The notes beneath the pieces were generated by a model. It made no database searches and was not told where the DNA came from. It saw nothing but the letters and a program-made list of their open reading frames with translations. This document shows positions 17,332-26,639 of a stretch of 59,666 nucleotides of DNA, piece after piece; positions within the stretch are counted from its first letter, which is position 1, and every line of letters begins with the position of its first letter. Origin of the DNA: Dehalococcoidia bacterium (GTDB taxonomy: Bacteria > Chloroflexota > Dehalococcoidia > SZUA-161 > SpSt-899); NCBI GenBank assembly GCA_028711995.1, contig JAQTRE010000005.1:1-59666 (forward strand). The letters run 5' to 3'. The translations under genes and the position numbers were made by a program.

Positions 17332-18090
17332 TCACTCTATCTTGTCTACGTTCTTGAACTCGCCCAACGGATATTCGGCGATCATCTTCTCATCAATATA
17401 TTTGAGACAATCAACCGCTGAGAGCGCCCAGTTAGTGGGACAAGCGCAGAGTAGTTCCACCAGGCTAAAGCCTACGCCGTCAAGTTGTTTTTGCAGCGCA
17501 ATCTTCACTGCTTGTTTGGCTCGCCGGTAATTGGCCGGGGTATGTACTGTCCAGCGTGCTGAGTAGACTACTCCCCTCATCCAGGCAGCCAACTCTGCTA
17601 CATGAATGGGATAACCCTCCCGGCTGGCCTGGCGACCGTCCGTGGTAGTTGTGCTGTTCATACCTATCAGGGTAGTGGGTGCCATCTGCCCACCGGTTTG
17701 ACCGTAGCATGCGTTGTTCAGGAAAATGGTAGTCAGTTTCTCACCCCGCAACATGGCGTGTAAAGTGTTGCCCAAGCCAATGGCTCCCAGGTCACCGTCT
17801 CCTTGAACGGTAAATACCACGGCATCGGGATGCACCCGCTTAATGCCCGTAGCTGTTGGAGCACCCCTTCCATGGGCCGCTGACATCCAATCTATATTTA
17901 GCTGCCACTGGAGACCGGCGCTGCAACTGGGACCTACCACGCCCACGGCTCGGCCACCCACATCGAGTTCTTCCATAACCTCGGCGACAAGCCTGGTCAC
18001 AATTCCATAGTGACAGCCCGCACAGTAGGAGCAGCGGGCCTGGGTCATCAATCTGGGTCTACCTACGATTTTATCTTTCACCTGGCTCAT
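17332..18090 (-). CDS. 2-oxoacid:ferredoxin oxidoreductase, beta subunit (thiamine-diphosphate binding)
   Basis: A 252-residue protein. The thiamine-diphosphate motif is VQGDGDLGAIGLGNTLHAML, followed by LNNACYGQTGGQMAPTT. CSYCAGCHYG near the N-terminus (C-x2-C-x2-C) plus a later cysteine (SCSAG) can bind a [4Fe-4S] cluster. It catalyses decarboxylation of a 2-oxoacid (2-oxoglutarate, branched-chain or aromatic; not resolvable). Its ATG overlaps the alpha stop by 4 bases. Confidence 0.88.
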   Translation of the reverse strand: MSQVKDKIVGRPRLMTQARCSYCAGCHYGIVTRLVAEVMEELDVGGRAVGVVGPSCSAGLQWQLNIDWMSAAHGRGAPTATGIKRVHPDAVVFTVQGDGDLGAIGLGNTLHAMLRGEKLTTIFLNNACYGQTGGQMAPTTLIGMNSTTTTDGRQASREGYPIHVAELAAWMRGVVYSARWTVHTPANYRRAKQAVKIALQKQLDGVGFSLVELLCACPTNWALSAVDCLKYIDEKMIAEYPLGEFKNVDKIE

Positions 18091-19175
18091 AGTAGGCTCT
18101 TGACCTCCTGTAATACTCTTTCAGGGTGGATCATACCCGATGGTGAGGAGTCATGGCGGCCCCAAATTCCCAACAGGTGCACTGGCACCTGGCCTTGCAC
18201 AATACATTGCACGTCTTCCACCAGCTGACCCTGGCTGTCTTCAACAACCAGCACGTTTCCTGCCCTCAAGGCCTGTTCTCGCAAGGCCTGTTTGGGGAAG
18301 GGCCACAGCGTTATCGGCCTCAGTAGGCCCACTCTTATGCCTTCGGCCCTAGCCATATTTACAGCCCCCTCAGCTATCCTGGCGGAGGAGCCATAGGCTA
18401 CCAACAGCAACTGGGCATCTTCCGCCAAGTAGGTGATATACCTGGTTTCGGCTTTAGCTACGTTGTCATATTTGGCCTGAAAATGACTGAATATCTCTGG
18501 AATACCCATGCCATATATTTCAAACGTGAGGCGATGGCCGCTGGAGATGATATTGCGCTTGCCTCCTTTGGCTGCAGTACCTCTCAATGCCCAATCCTTC
18601 TCTGGCAGGGGACGAAATTCCAGAGGTGTGAGTTCCACAGGCTCGGCCATGCGGCCTATAGTAAAGTCGGAGAGCACCAGCGTCTCCATTCTGTATTTGT
18701 CAGCCAGGTAGAAAGCTAGTTGGATATAGTCGAAGCAGTCCTGAGGGGAAGCTGGCGCTAGTACGATGACATGGTACCCGCCGTGGCCCCCTGCCTTGGT
18801 GGCCTGAAGGTAGTCAGTCTGGCCGGTCTGAATAGTGCCCTGGCCGGGACCCAACCTCGCTACATCAACTACCACCGCGGGTGTCTCTGTAGTCGACATG
18901 TGTGACATAGTCTCTTGCATCAAGCTGATCCCCACGCTCGAGGTGGAGGTCATGGCCCGGGCACCAGCGGCGGCCGCCCCATAAAGCATATTGATGGCAG
19001 ACAGCTCGTCTTCAGTCTGTACGAAAACGCCTCCTATCTTACGGAGCTCGCGAGACATGAATTCGGGGATCTCATTCTGGGGGGTAATAGGATAGCCAAA
19101 GTAATAGCGACAGCCAGCAGCCAAAGCACCACGACAAATGGCTTCGTTACCATCAATCAACACTCTCTCAGTCAT
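18087..19175 (-). CDS. 2-oxoacid:ferredoxin oxidoreductase, alpha subunit
   Basis: About 362 residues from the ATG at 19175 (MTERVLIDGNEAICRGALAA), chosen because GAGGAG lies before it; the open frame extends 19 codons further. The alpha signature GYPITPQNEIPEFMS and the segment FVQTEDELSAINMLYGAAAAGARAMTSTSS are clear, and the transketolase C-terminal-like domain begins at about DAQLLLVAYGSSAR. The length is right for four-subunit Kor/Vor enzymes. It begins 38 bases after the stop of the nitronate-monooxygenase relic, so the operon once ran through both. Confidence 0.88.
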   Translation of the reverse strand: MTERVLIDGNEAICRGALAAGCRYYFGYPITPQNEIPEFMSRELRKIGGVFVQTEDELSAINMLYGAAAAGARAMTSTSSVGISLMQETMSHMSTTETPAVVVDVARLGPGQGTIQTGQTDYLQATKAGGHGGYHVIVLAPASPQDCFDYIQLAFYLADKYRMETLVLSDFTIGRMAEPVELTPLEFRPLPEKDWALRGTAAKGGKRNIISSGHRLTFEIYGMGIPEIFSHFQAKYDNVAKAETRYITYLAEDAQLLLVAYGSSARIAEGAVNMARAEGIRVGLLRPITLWPFPKQALREQALRAGNVLVVEDSQGQLVEDVQCIVQGQVPVHLLGIWGRHDSSPSGMIHPERVLQEVKSLL

Positions 19176-19212
19176 ACGGTCACTCTCCTCAGGGCCCCGT
19201 AAAGGCCAACTA

Positions 19213-19930
19213 TCAAGATACAAACCTGTCATTTAGAGTTCTGAGAATCTGTTCAGCCTCAGCGTTCGTCTGCTGGATGACCTCGGCACAGGTTGGAATA
19301 TTCACGAATCACCCTATTACCTTGACCGGCAGGGTAAAAAGCACGCGCTAGAGACGCGGCCGAAAAGTCTGTTTTGAAGAGTTCTTGGGCTGAAAATCGT
19401 ATCTGGCCCGTGAGCTAATTTCCTGGGCTTCCGGGGTTTTCGGCCGGATTTCTAGGTCATGTCCAGCGAACGTCTTGCGAGATGGTACCATCCCATCAAG
19501 GTACTTGAACAGAGACGCATTTATGCGTCTAACAGCCTTGGCAGTTTCTATCATGTCCTTAAAACTGGCGTTACACGCCTTCTTGGCGCTCAGAAAATCA
19601 GGTATTATATATTCCACGGATGCGTCCACCGCCACGCATGATAGGGTTTTCTCCCTGCTAGACATCAACCCATCTCAATCGGTACTCGTCACGGCATCTT
19701 CAGATTTTGCTTCTATGTATCTCTTCTTGATTTCCACCGGCATCGGTCTCTCCTGAGTAATTGCGAATCTTATCCCCATGTCAATCCATTCAGGGAAGGC
19801 TGCGGCTAGGCCTTTACCATCGCAGAATCCTCCTGCTGCTACCACTGCGATATTAACTGCTTCTGCTGCTTCGGGGATCGAGACAGTTGAAGCTATCTTG
19901 CCAGAATGTCCTCCCCGCAGTGCTCAATCG
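19213..19930 (-). pseudogene. nitronate monooxygenase / FabK-like relic
   Basis: On the minus strand: GGHSGKIASTVSIPEAAEAV, NIAVVAAGGFCDGKGLAAAF, WIDMGIRFAITQERPMPV, then a stop and frame changes, and at the end IPTCAEVIQQTNAEAEQILR before TGA at 19213. This follows the FMN-barrel C-terminal half of nitronate monooxygenase-like enzymes (GHTG...AAGGIADGRGLAAAL...MGTRF...) and its tail. The N-terminal half is absent; the relic begins where the BbsF-like CoA-transferase ends. It once linked the CoA-transferase pair to the oxidoreductase genes. Confidence 0.7.
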
Positions 19931-21153
19931 AAAACGCCTGTTTCTATCAGATCGAGAAACTCCTCATCAGACATTTCCAAAAACTCCCGACAAACGAATT
20001 CATTATGCTCACCCAAACAGGGAGCTGACCTTTTGACAGAAGCAGGTGTCTTTGAGAGTAGATAAGGAGGTCCGTCATATGAGTGTGGCCCCATCTCGGG
20101 ATGATCGATGACCCAGAAATGGTGCCGATATTTGAGCTGACTATCTTCTCGTAGATCTCGACCGTTACTGACCACCCCCGCAGCTATACCCGCAGACTGG
20201 AGCTTATCCATCAGTTCCTCAGCACGATGACTTCTGGTCCATGATCCAATAATCTGATCCAAGTATTCTTCACTCTGCTTCCTGCTGCCAAGTGTGGAAA
20301 ACTTAGGATCTTGCCCCAACTCGGGGCGCTCCATTAACCGGCACAATTCCTGCCATTCCTGGTCTGAGAATACCGCGATAGCGCACCATCGGTCTTCTCC
20401 AACACAGGGGTAAACATTATGAGGACAAGCGTAAGGGCACTCATTGCCTGCTCTTTTCAAAACCCGGCCATTCACAGAATAATCCAAGGCTGCCGGTGCC
20501 AGAAACTGTATTCCCGCCTCATACTGAGAGAGGTCTATATATTGTCCTTTGCCCGTGCGACGACGATAGTCCAAAGCCGCCAAGATTGCTACCACGCCAA
20601 AGCGAGGAGCAATGACATCGGTATATGCCCCGAAGGGTTGAGCCGGCACCCGATCTGGCCAGCCCGTTATTTCAGTGAAGCCAGCCAGAGACACCAGTTG
20701 GGTGCCCACACCCGGTTGTCTCGCTTGTGGGCCAGTCTGTCCCTGATTGGTGGAGCTCACCATGATGACGCTCGGGTTTACGGTCTTCAGTCTATCGTAA
20801 TCCAAGCCTAGTTCTTTCATTACTCCGGGTCTAAAGCTTTCCGCCACTACATCGGCCCAGGCTACCAGTCTCATGGCTATATCCAATCCTCTGGGATGGC
20901 TCAAGTTAAGCGTGATACTGTACTTGCCACTAGCGTACATTGCGAAATAACCACTGCGATTGACCCCTGGTTTTTTGTCCTTAAATGGAGAGCCTGTTCT
21001 CAAGGCTTGAACTTTACTCAAGCCGCCTTCAACAAGAACCACGGTGGCTCCGTTATCGGCGAGGAATTTTGTCATCATCGGGCCAGCGACGAACCATCCG
21101 AAATCGACCACCTTGAGCCCCTCAAGCGCCTCCCTTCCTCTGCTCTGATTCAA
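19924..21153 (-). CDS. CaiB/BaiF CoA-transferase, BbsF-like subunit with catalytic Asp
   Basis: A 409-residue class III CoA-transferase. Motifs: LEGLKVVDFGWFVAGPMMTK, LADNGATVVLVE, and QPFGAYTDVIAPRFG, where the aspartate of YTD is the expected acyl-anhydride residue. GQYIDLSQYEAG follows. Its ATG overlaps the stop of the partner gene (21150) by 4 bases. Two adjacent, divergent CaiB genes are the pattern of BbsE/BbsF-type heteromeric transferases (for example succinyl-CoA:benzylsuccinate CoA-transferase). The substrate here is unknown; adjacency to a 2-oxoacid oxidoreductase suggests an organic-acid substrate. Confidence 0.87.
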   Translation of the reverse strand: MNQSRGREALEGLKVVDFGWFVAGPMMTKFLADNGATVVLVEGGLSKVQALRTGSPFKDKKPGVNRSGYFAMYASGKYSITLNLSHPRGLDIAMRLVAWADVVAESFRPGVMKELGLDYDRLKTVNPSVIMVSSTNQGQTGPQARQPGVGTQLVSLAGFTEITGWPDRVPAQPFGAYTDVIAPRFGVVAILAALDYRRRTGKGQYIDLSQYEAGIQFLAPAALDYSVNGRVLKRAGNECPYACPHNVYPCVGEDRWCAIAVFSDQEWQELCRLMERPELGQDPKFSTLGSRKQSEEYLDQIIGSWTRSHRAEELMDKLQSAGIAAGVVSNGRDLREDSQLKYRHHFWVIDHPEMGPHSYDGPPYLLSKTPASVKRSAPCLGEHNEFVCREFLEMSDEEFLDLIETGVFD

Positions 21154-22427
21154 ATGACACCTTCCATTTTCAAATCAATGCGTTCATGGGGCAACATTCC
21201 CAATTCTTGGCCATAAATAGTCTCGTTGTGCTCACCGATGCAAGGTGCCCGGAATCGTATGAGACATGGTGTGTCCGAAATATGGGCAAAACTGCCCGGG
21301 TAGGTAATCTTGTCTGACAGCTCTGGGTGTTCAACTTCCACCCAGAAACCCCGCGACTGAAGCTGAGGGCTTGCTAACAAATCTTCTATGCTATTACCAG
21401 GGTAGAGCATCAGGCCATGCGCTATGGCTCCCTGATAAAGCTCGTCCTTCGTGTGAGACAGGAACAGTTTGGAAATCCGTTCAGAGACGGCATCGTGGAA
21501 TCCCTTGTCCAATGTCATCATGTCAACGGTATCCCAGTCTATCGATGTTATGAACTCATCAGCCAGCCCCTCCATTTCCAGCCACTTCACCATAGCTCGA
21601 TTAAAGGGAGCAAACTGAGGGCCTCCAAAGACCGCATAACTTACACAGCCATCCTTGCAGGGCCAAGTCTGGGGTTGAAGAGCACCCGAACCGATGCCGC
21701 TACGAAATGAGCCAGTTCGCTTCAGGTAGGTCCCCGTCAATTCCCAATAGGGACGGGCCATCATGAGCAGCAAAACCACGCTCTGCTGCATCGAGACATC
21801 CACGTGCTGGCCCTCACCCGTTGATACTGCGTGATAGTGCGCCATAAGCGTACCCACGGCAGCATCCGTTGAAGCGTGAAGGTAAGCTTGAGGCGCCGAA
21901 ATCCGAACCGGGGGGCGATCTATATCGCCCGTGAGGTATAGATAACCTCCCAACGCCATTCCGATCAAATCAGGACCTTTGTAATCTCGATAAGGGCCAT
22001 CTTGCCCAAATGGGGTGATGGAAGTATGTATGAGTCGCTCATTCACTTGGCGCAAGTCCTCATAACCCAGTCCCAGGCCATCGAGAAATCCCGGAGGGAA
22101 AGATTCTATAAGAAAGTCAGCACGTCTTACTAATTTCTTGAGTATTTCCTTTCCGGCATCTTTGGTGATGTCGAGCGTGATCCCTCGTTTATTGTAGTTA
22201 TAAGCGAACCATAGAAGGCTTTTCTCGGGATCATCCATATCTTTATAGAAGGGGCCGATATTGCGGCCCGGGTCTCCTTGAGGCGATTCTATCTTGATGA
22301 CATCAGCGCCCAGATCACCCAGAATTCGGCCACAAAGATAGCCCTTCTCATCGGTCAAGTCCAGGACACGGTAAGAACTCAGTGCCTGATCGCGTCGATT
22401 TGCTGTATCACTCACGAGGTGTTGCAT
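21150..22427 (-). CDS. CaiB/BaiF CoA-transferase, BbsE-like subunit lacking the canonical Asp
   Basis: A 425-residue class III CoA-transferase. Motifs: YRVLDLTDEKGYLCGRILGD, LGADVIKIESPQGDPGRNIG, NKRGITLDI and GEGQHVDVSMQQSV. At the catalytic-aspartate position the sequence reads ISAPQAYLHASTDA, with no aspartate in the usual place (the nearest is a few residues later). This matches BbsE-like partners, thought to be structural or inactive. First gene of the long minus-strand set; about 550 bases upstream (22428-22984) contain no recognisable gene. Confidence 0.85.
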   Translation of the reverse strand: MQHLVSDTANRRDQALSSYRVLDLTDEKGYLCGRILGDLGADVIKIESPQGDPGRNIGPFYKDMDDPEKSLLWFAYNYNKRGITLDITKDAGKEILKKLVRRADFLIESFPPGFLDGLGLGYEDLRQVNERLIHTSITPFGQDGPYRDYKGPDLIGMALGGYLYLTGDIDRPPVRISAPQAYLHASTDAAVGTLMAHYHAVSTGEGQHVDVSMQQSVVLLLMMARPYWELTGTYLKRTGSFRSGIGSGALQPQTWPCKDGCVSYAVFGGPQFAPFNRAMVKWLEMEGLADEFITSIDWDTVDMMTLDKGFHDAVSERISKLFLSHTKDELYQGAIAHGLMLYPGNSIEDLLASPQLQSRGFWVEVEHPELSDKITYPGSFAHISDTPCLIRFRAPCIGEHNETIYGQELGMLPHERIDLKMEGVI

Positions 22428-22984
22428 TATCCTATTTCTTCTCCCTCGACCTTAACGGGGACTTCAATAGTACCAACTGATCATATTCCCTCGAAAGGAA
22501 TCGTGTCTGCCCCCATTATTTCGAGGAAATAACGTTAGTGGCCATTCTTTATTTGCCCAAGCCGCGCACAATTACCCTCTGGGCGTTTCATCTTTCACTT
22601 TCCACTTCTGACTGGTCTGGTATTATCACACTCCTTGCATACTGTAAGGCCTCTATCAGACGTTCATCTGCCTCTCGGCACTTGACCACCAGGAAGCAGT
22701 TAGCCGTCAGTAAAATCTTCACCCTGTTTGGTTTATGATCTTCTCCTGCAGTCCGACTCCATGTACTCACTGCAGAAAGCACCATACCCAGCGCCCTTCT
22801 TAAGATCATTACCGATGTTGCCCAAGAACGTTATCCTCCCTTTCCGACTACAAACCCCAGACAGCATCTACTGCCATGTACTTGTTTTCGCTCACCTGTC
22901 TGACGTTTGCCATAGCCATGAAACATAGAGGAACCCTTCCCAAACGATCACGTTCTTCGATATCTCTATTGATCACCCTTTTTT

Positions 22985-23160
22985 AGCACACATCGAAGAA
23001 GCGTGCAATTAGAAAAGCACTCCTTGTAATCATTTTGTAAGGATTGACCTCGTATCTCACTTTCCGATAACCCCACAGATGCTTGACCACTTGGAAGACA
23101 TGTTCTCCTTTTGCCCGTGTCCGATGCTGCTCATGATTCCAGTCTTCGTCAACAGGTGTC
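22985..23160 (-). pseudogene. IS5-family transposase C-terminal relic
   Basis: On the minus strand: NHEQHRTRAKGEHVFQVVKH, then LWGYRKVRYEVNPYK. This is the C-terminal segment of IS5-type transposases (R-x-R-AKVEHPF-x-VVK-x-LWGY-KVRY), which includes the last catalytic glutamate (KGEH). It may be the far end of the same element type as the N-terminal relic at 9811-10282. The region 22428-22984 just before it has no recognisable content. Confidence 0.65.
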
Positions 23161-23436
23161 AGCGGATGCCCTAGGCAACTTGTATTTGGTTCGCAAGTAT
23201 CTACTGATGATACGGGCGTAGTCTGCTCAAAAGCACAGAATTCCCCCTCAGAAAGATGGGGGGAAGAAGGAAAACGAACCAAATTGAGCTTCTGAAACTC
23301 GATTTCAGAGGGCGCAAATAGCCTGAAGACACTTTTGGCCACTTGATCAGAACTTACTCGGATCGGATGGTTATGAAGTGGTCTAATAGAAATGGACACC
23401 TGGAAAAGAGTGATAAACTCAAGGAGAGGTGTTCAG

Positions 23437-23754
23437 ATGAAAGGGATTCCACAGGGGAGGTACACGAAGGAGTTTCGAGAAGAAGCGGTGAAGCTGGTAA
23501 CGGAAGGGAATCTGTCATTGCCGAAGGCTGCGCGGAGCTTGTTATTGCCGCCGTCGACATTGGGGAACTGGTTAAAAGGTTATAAGGCAGGCAAACTGGG
23601 AGAGGTGGGCAAGACACAGAGGCCTTTGACCGAAATAGAGATGGAACTGGCTCGAACAAAGCGGGAGCTGGTTGAGACCCGGATGGAGCGGGACCTGCTA
23701 AAAAAAGCAGCCGTGTACTTTGCGAAGGAGTCGCTGCCCGGTACGCGATGGTAA
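23437..23754 (+). CDS. IS3-family OrfA (helix-turn-helix)
   Basis: About 105 residues from the ATG at 23437 (MKGIPQGRYTKEFREEAVKL), behind AAGGAGAGG. A helix-turn-helix of the transposase_8 type (NLSLPKAARSLLLPPSTLGNW) is followed by a leucine-zipper-like helix (LTEIEMELARTKRELVETRM). An A7 run lies at 23700-23706; copy 2 has six A at the same place. Such runs are common -1 frameshift sites that fuse OrfA and OrfB in IS3 elements. Confidence 0.8.
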   Translation: MKGIPQGRYTKEFREEAVKLVTEGNLSLPKAARSLLLPPSTLGNWLKGYKAGKLGEVGKTQRPLTEIEMELARTKRELVETRMERDLLKKAAVYFAKESLPGTRW

Positions 23755-24609
23755 ATGAGATGCGGCTTCAATACCCGATACCGATGATGTGCCGCATTTA
23801 TGATGTATCGGCAGGCTACTACGCCTGGTTGGAGAGACCGACGTCGAAGCGATCTCGGGAGAATGCGCGACTGGAACTTGAGGATTAAGGCAGCGCACAA
23901 GCGGACGCGTCAGACCTGCGGTCCTGATCGGTTGCAGTGCGATCTGGATGAACACGGCGTCCATGTCGGGGTATGCCGGATCAAACGCCTCCGGAAGAAG
24001 CTGGGCATACGCTGTAAACAGACGAAGAAGTTCAAGACCACCACTGACTCAAAGCATGCCCTACCGGTAGCAGAGAACTTACTGAATCAGCGGTTTAAAG
24101 TATCTAAACCTAATACCGCATGGGTGAGCGATATCACCTATATCCCGACAGGGGAAGGATGGCTGTATCTGGCCGGCCACAAGGATCTTTGCACCGGTGA
24201 GATCGTTGGATATGCCATGGGCGAACGGCTGACGAAGAGTCTGGTGAGTCAATCCCTGTTCCGGGCAGTGGCAGCGAAACGACCGGCAAAGGGACTGCTT
24301 CACCACTCCGATCGGGGAAGTCAGTATTGTTCTTATGAATAACGGGAGTTACTCGAACGGTTTGGAATGAGGGCATCGATGAGCCGGAAAGGGAACTGCT
24401 ATGACAATGCGCCCATGGAGAGCTTCTGGGGAACGCTCAAGCAGGAGCTGATTAACCACTGTTATTATCGAACCAGGCAGGAGGCGATTCGGGACATTAC
24501 CGAATATATCGAGGTCTTCTATAATCGGCAGCGTCGGCAGGCAAGGCTGGGGTATATGTCCCCGATTGCCTATGAACAAAGTCTTTATGCCGGACAACTG
24601 GCGGCATGA
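23751..24609 (+). pseudogene. IS3-family OrfB (integrase-type transposase), inactivated
   Basis: It starts MVNEMRLQYPIPMMCRIYDV. A short deletion near 23880 shifts the frame (LELR-IKAAH in place of LELEIKAAH), and an in-frame TAA at 24340-24342 follows GSQYCSYE. After it, MRASMSRKGNCYDNAPMESF resumes to 24609. The DDE residues (DITYIPT, HSDRGSQY, ESFWGTLKQEL) are each visible, but spread over broken segments. The intact counterpart is at 46116. Confidence 0.82.
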
Positions 24610-24620
24610 ATGGTTTGGTG

Positions 24621-25792
24621 ATGCTCCTATAGATGTCAAACACATTGAACGATATTCGGTTTGATCAGGCCATGGAGAATAGCAAATACTTCGCGAGAAA
24701 CGTAGCGTTTCAAGCAGCGGATGACTTCCGTTTTCGTCTTCCCTTCCTCGGTGCGCCGTTTCAAATATGCCTTGGTTCTCTCGTCATAGCGGAGCCTTAC
24801 AATGACTATTCGATGGATGGCGGCATTCGCTCGGCGGTCGCCACCACGATTAAGGCGGTGCCGATTAGTTTTGCCTGATGAAGCAGGTATCGGATTCACC
24901 CCACACAAGGCGGCAAAAGATGCCTCAGATTTGAGTCGCTCAGGGTTACTTCCCGCGGTGATCAGGAGCGCGGCAGCAGTGTCAGGTCCAATGCCAAAGG
25001 ATTGCGTCAGTCCCGGGGCAAACACTGCCGTAAGCCTCGCCAGATGGACATCGAGAGCTTCTATCTCCCGGGTAAGCTGGATGTGACGCCGGGCCAATGA
25101 CCACAAAGTGTATTTAGCCGCTGACGGCACCGTCAGCAGTTTCCCAGGACGCCACCTCGCACAACGGGCTATCAGTTGACTAGCGGTGAGATCCCTCAGT
25201 GCAGATCGAAGTTCAACCGGGGAAGTAAACACCAGCGCCTTCATTTGATTGATCGACTGGGTGCGAGCCTTCATTGCCGAGTCTTTGGCGCTCTTGATCA
25301 TCCGAATCATCTCCACCGTGTCGACACCGGATTTTGGCTCTTCCCGGGCCACTCCAGCGAGCACAGCTCTGGCAGCCATTTCAGCATCAGTGGGATCACT
25401 CTTTCCGATCCTGCGGCGGGTGGATCGGTCCGGCCGATTTACCTCTATGATCCTGTGCCCTCTATCGCTCAGAAAACGAGACAGGCCGGCCCCGTAGGAG
25501 CCGGTGCCTTCGATGCCGAAAGCGTCTATCTCCCCTAGACTATTCGCCCAGCCCTCCAGGCTCATGTATCCCACCATGGTTGTTGGCACGTTGCGCTGAC
25601 CAATCCGAGCGCCAAGTTTGGTGATGGCTACCGCCACATGCTCGTCCTTGTGGGTGTCAACGCCAACAATGATTCCAGAAACAGGAACGCCACTTTGAGA
25701 AATCACAGTCTGTCCTCCTTCATTAGACTGGTACCCTCAAGCCAGGCGAACGGACAGGACTGCGACGAGGCTTATTTAGCCATGCTCCTATA
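24621..25792 (-). mobile_element. IS110-family insertion sequence with ATGCTCCTATA direct repeats
   Basis: An 11-bp perfect direct repeat ATGCTCCTATA at 24621-24631 and 25782-25792 brackets the IS110 transposase gene (about 1.17 kb in total, normal for the family). The left copy sits exactly where the IS3 right tip is cut. IS110 elements lack terminal inverted repeats and use a bridge RNA; the non-coding leader here (25707-25781) is short, unless the real end lies further right, up to about 25865. Confidence 0.6.
24636..25706 (-). CDS. IS110-family transposase (RuvC-like DEDD recombinase)
   Basis: A 356-residue protein with a GTG start at 25706 behind GGAGG. The N-terminal RuvC-like domain carries IIVGVDTHKDEHVAVAI (first Asp), FGIEGTGSYGAG (Glu) and KSDPTDAEMAARA (last Asp pair). 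The C-terminal transposase_20 domain holds FGIGPDTAAALLITAG and NPIPASSGKTNRHRLNRGGD, with the serine region used for strand exchange. Full length, with no visible lesion, so probably active. Directed against the flanking IS3 genes. Confidence 0.87.
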   Translation of the reverse strand: MISQSGVPVSGIIVGVDTHKDEHVAVAITKLGARIGQRNVPTTMVGYMSLEGWANSLGEIDAFGIEGTGSYGAGLSRFLSDRGHRIIEVNRPDRSTRRRIGKSDPTDAEMAARAVLAGVAREEPKSGVDTVEMIRMIKSAKDSAMKARTQSINQMKALVFTSPVELRSALRDLTASQLIARCARWRPGKLLTVPSAAKYTLWSLARRHIQLTREIEALDVHLARLTAVFAPGLTQSFGIGPDTAAALLITAGSNPERLKSEASFAALCGVNPIPASSGKTNRHRLNRGGDRRANAAIHRIVIVRLRYDERTKAYLKRRTEEGKTKTEVIRCLKRYVSREVFAILHGLIKPNIVQCV

Positions 25793-25865
25793 AGGTCACT
25801 GCTCGCCGGGTTGGGTACTTCTCGTGGCCACCCTCAGGTCAAGTCGACAGATCACCAAGAAGGCA

Positions 25866-25943
25866 CTGAGCCGGTCCACTATGGAGTCAGACCCCACCTG
25901 AAAGTGGTCTGACTAATATTATCGCAGTCCACTATTGCCACCC
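25866..25943 (+). repeat. hairpin-bearing repeat module, copy 1
   Basis: Begins GGCACTGAGCCGGTCC; hairpin at 25887-25914 (arms GTCAGACC / GGTCTGAC); then TAATATTATCGCAGTCC and ACTATTGCCA. Copies occur at 46992-47058 (nearly identical) and, inverted, at 49956-50025 (diverged but with a compensated stem pair). Probably an end of a transposon: here it leads into a truncated DDE transposase. Confidence 0.65.
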
Positions 25944-25950
25944 GACGTCA

Positions 25951-26535
25951 GTGGCTTCGGTAGAGCGGATATCGGAGGCTTATCTGGTATCTATCCTTGC
26001 GGCCATGCTCTCGGAGTTTCCCTTTGTCATCCGGGGATTCCATTCCGATAACGGATCGGAGTTCGTCAACTATGAGGTAGGCGCGATGTTAAACAGATTG
26101 CTGGTCCGCTTTACCCGGTCCAGGCCCAGACATAGCAATGACAACGGCCTGGTAGAATCCAAGAATGGCGCCGTGATCCGCAAACATCTGGGATATGCGC
26201 ATATCCCGCAGCGATATGCCCAGCAATTCAATGCCTACCATGCAGAGTTTCTGAATCCCTACATCAATTTCCACCGGCCTTGCTTCTTCCCGGTGACCGT
26301 GGTTGATCCCAGAGGCAAGGTCAAAAAGACGTACCCTTTGGAGGAGGTGATGACTCCTTATGAGAAGCTGAAATCGTTGCCTGGGGCACAAGAATATCTG
26401 GTTGGGGGAGTAACCTTCGCCAGGCTTGATGCTATTGCGGGTCGAATGAGCGATAATGAATTCGCCAAAAGGATGGTGAAAGCACGGTCCGATCTCTTTG
26501 AGAGAATAGCCAGATCTGACGGACGGGGACTCTGA
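25951..26535 (+). pseudogene. DDE integrase-type transposase, N-terminally truncated
   Basis: 195 codons encoding the second half of an integrase-core transposase: FVIRGFHSDNGSEFVNYEVG (second Asp) and RPRHSNDNGLVESKNGAVIR (catalytic Glu), followed by YINFHRPCFFPVTVVDPRGK. In-frame codons upstream (VHYCHPTSVASVERISEAYL) run into the repeat module without a start codon, so the first catalytic Asp and the N-terminal HTH are lost. After it (26536-26639) only AT-rich spacer is seen. Confidence 0.75.
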
Positions 26536-26639
26536 ATCGGGGGCTCATCGGTTTATCCACCTATCCACACTGTTCACAAAGAAAGAAAAAGTAGCAAAAA
26601 GAAAGAAACGATTATTATGACCCCTTCAGGCTCATCTTG

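Larger units (their letters stand above)
23393..24621 (+). mobile_element. IS3-family insertion sequence, copy 1, right tip missing
   Basis: Left end TGGACACCTGGAAAAGAG; genes orfA (23437) and a broken orfB. The related copy 2 ends TTTTGGTGTCCA at 46994 (complement TGGACACC). Copy 1 stops at GGTG (24621), where the IS110 element begins, so its last four bases are missing. The two copies are strongly similar over orfA and orfB. Confidence 0.7.

Noticed and set aside
24621-25879. Defining the IS110 boundaries by treating 46985-46995 as its empty site
   Set aside because: The sequence right of the IS110 (TCCACTATGG...) turned out to belong to a separate repeat module with its own upstream extension (GGCACTGAGCCGG), so the match to the IS3 end is a coincidence of TCCA.
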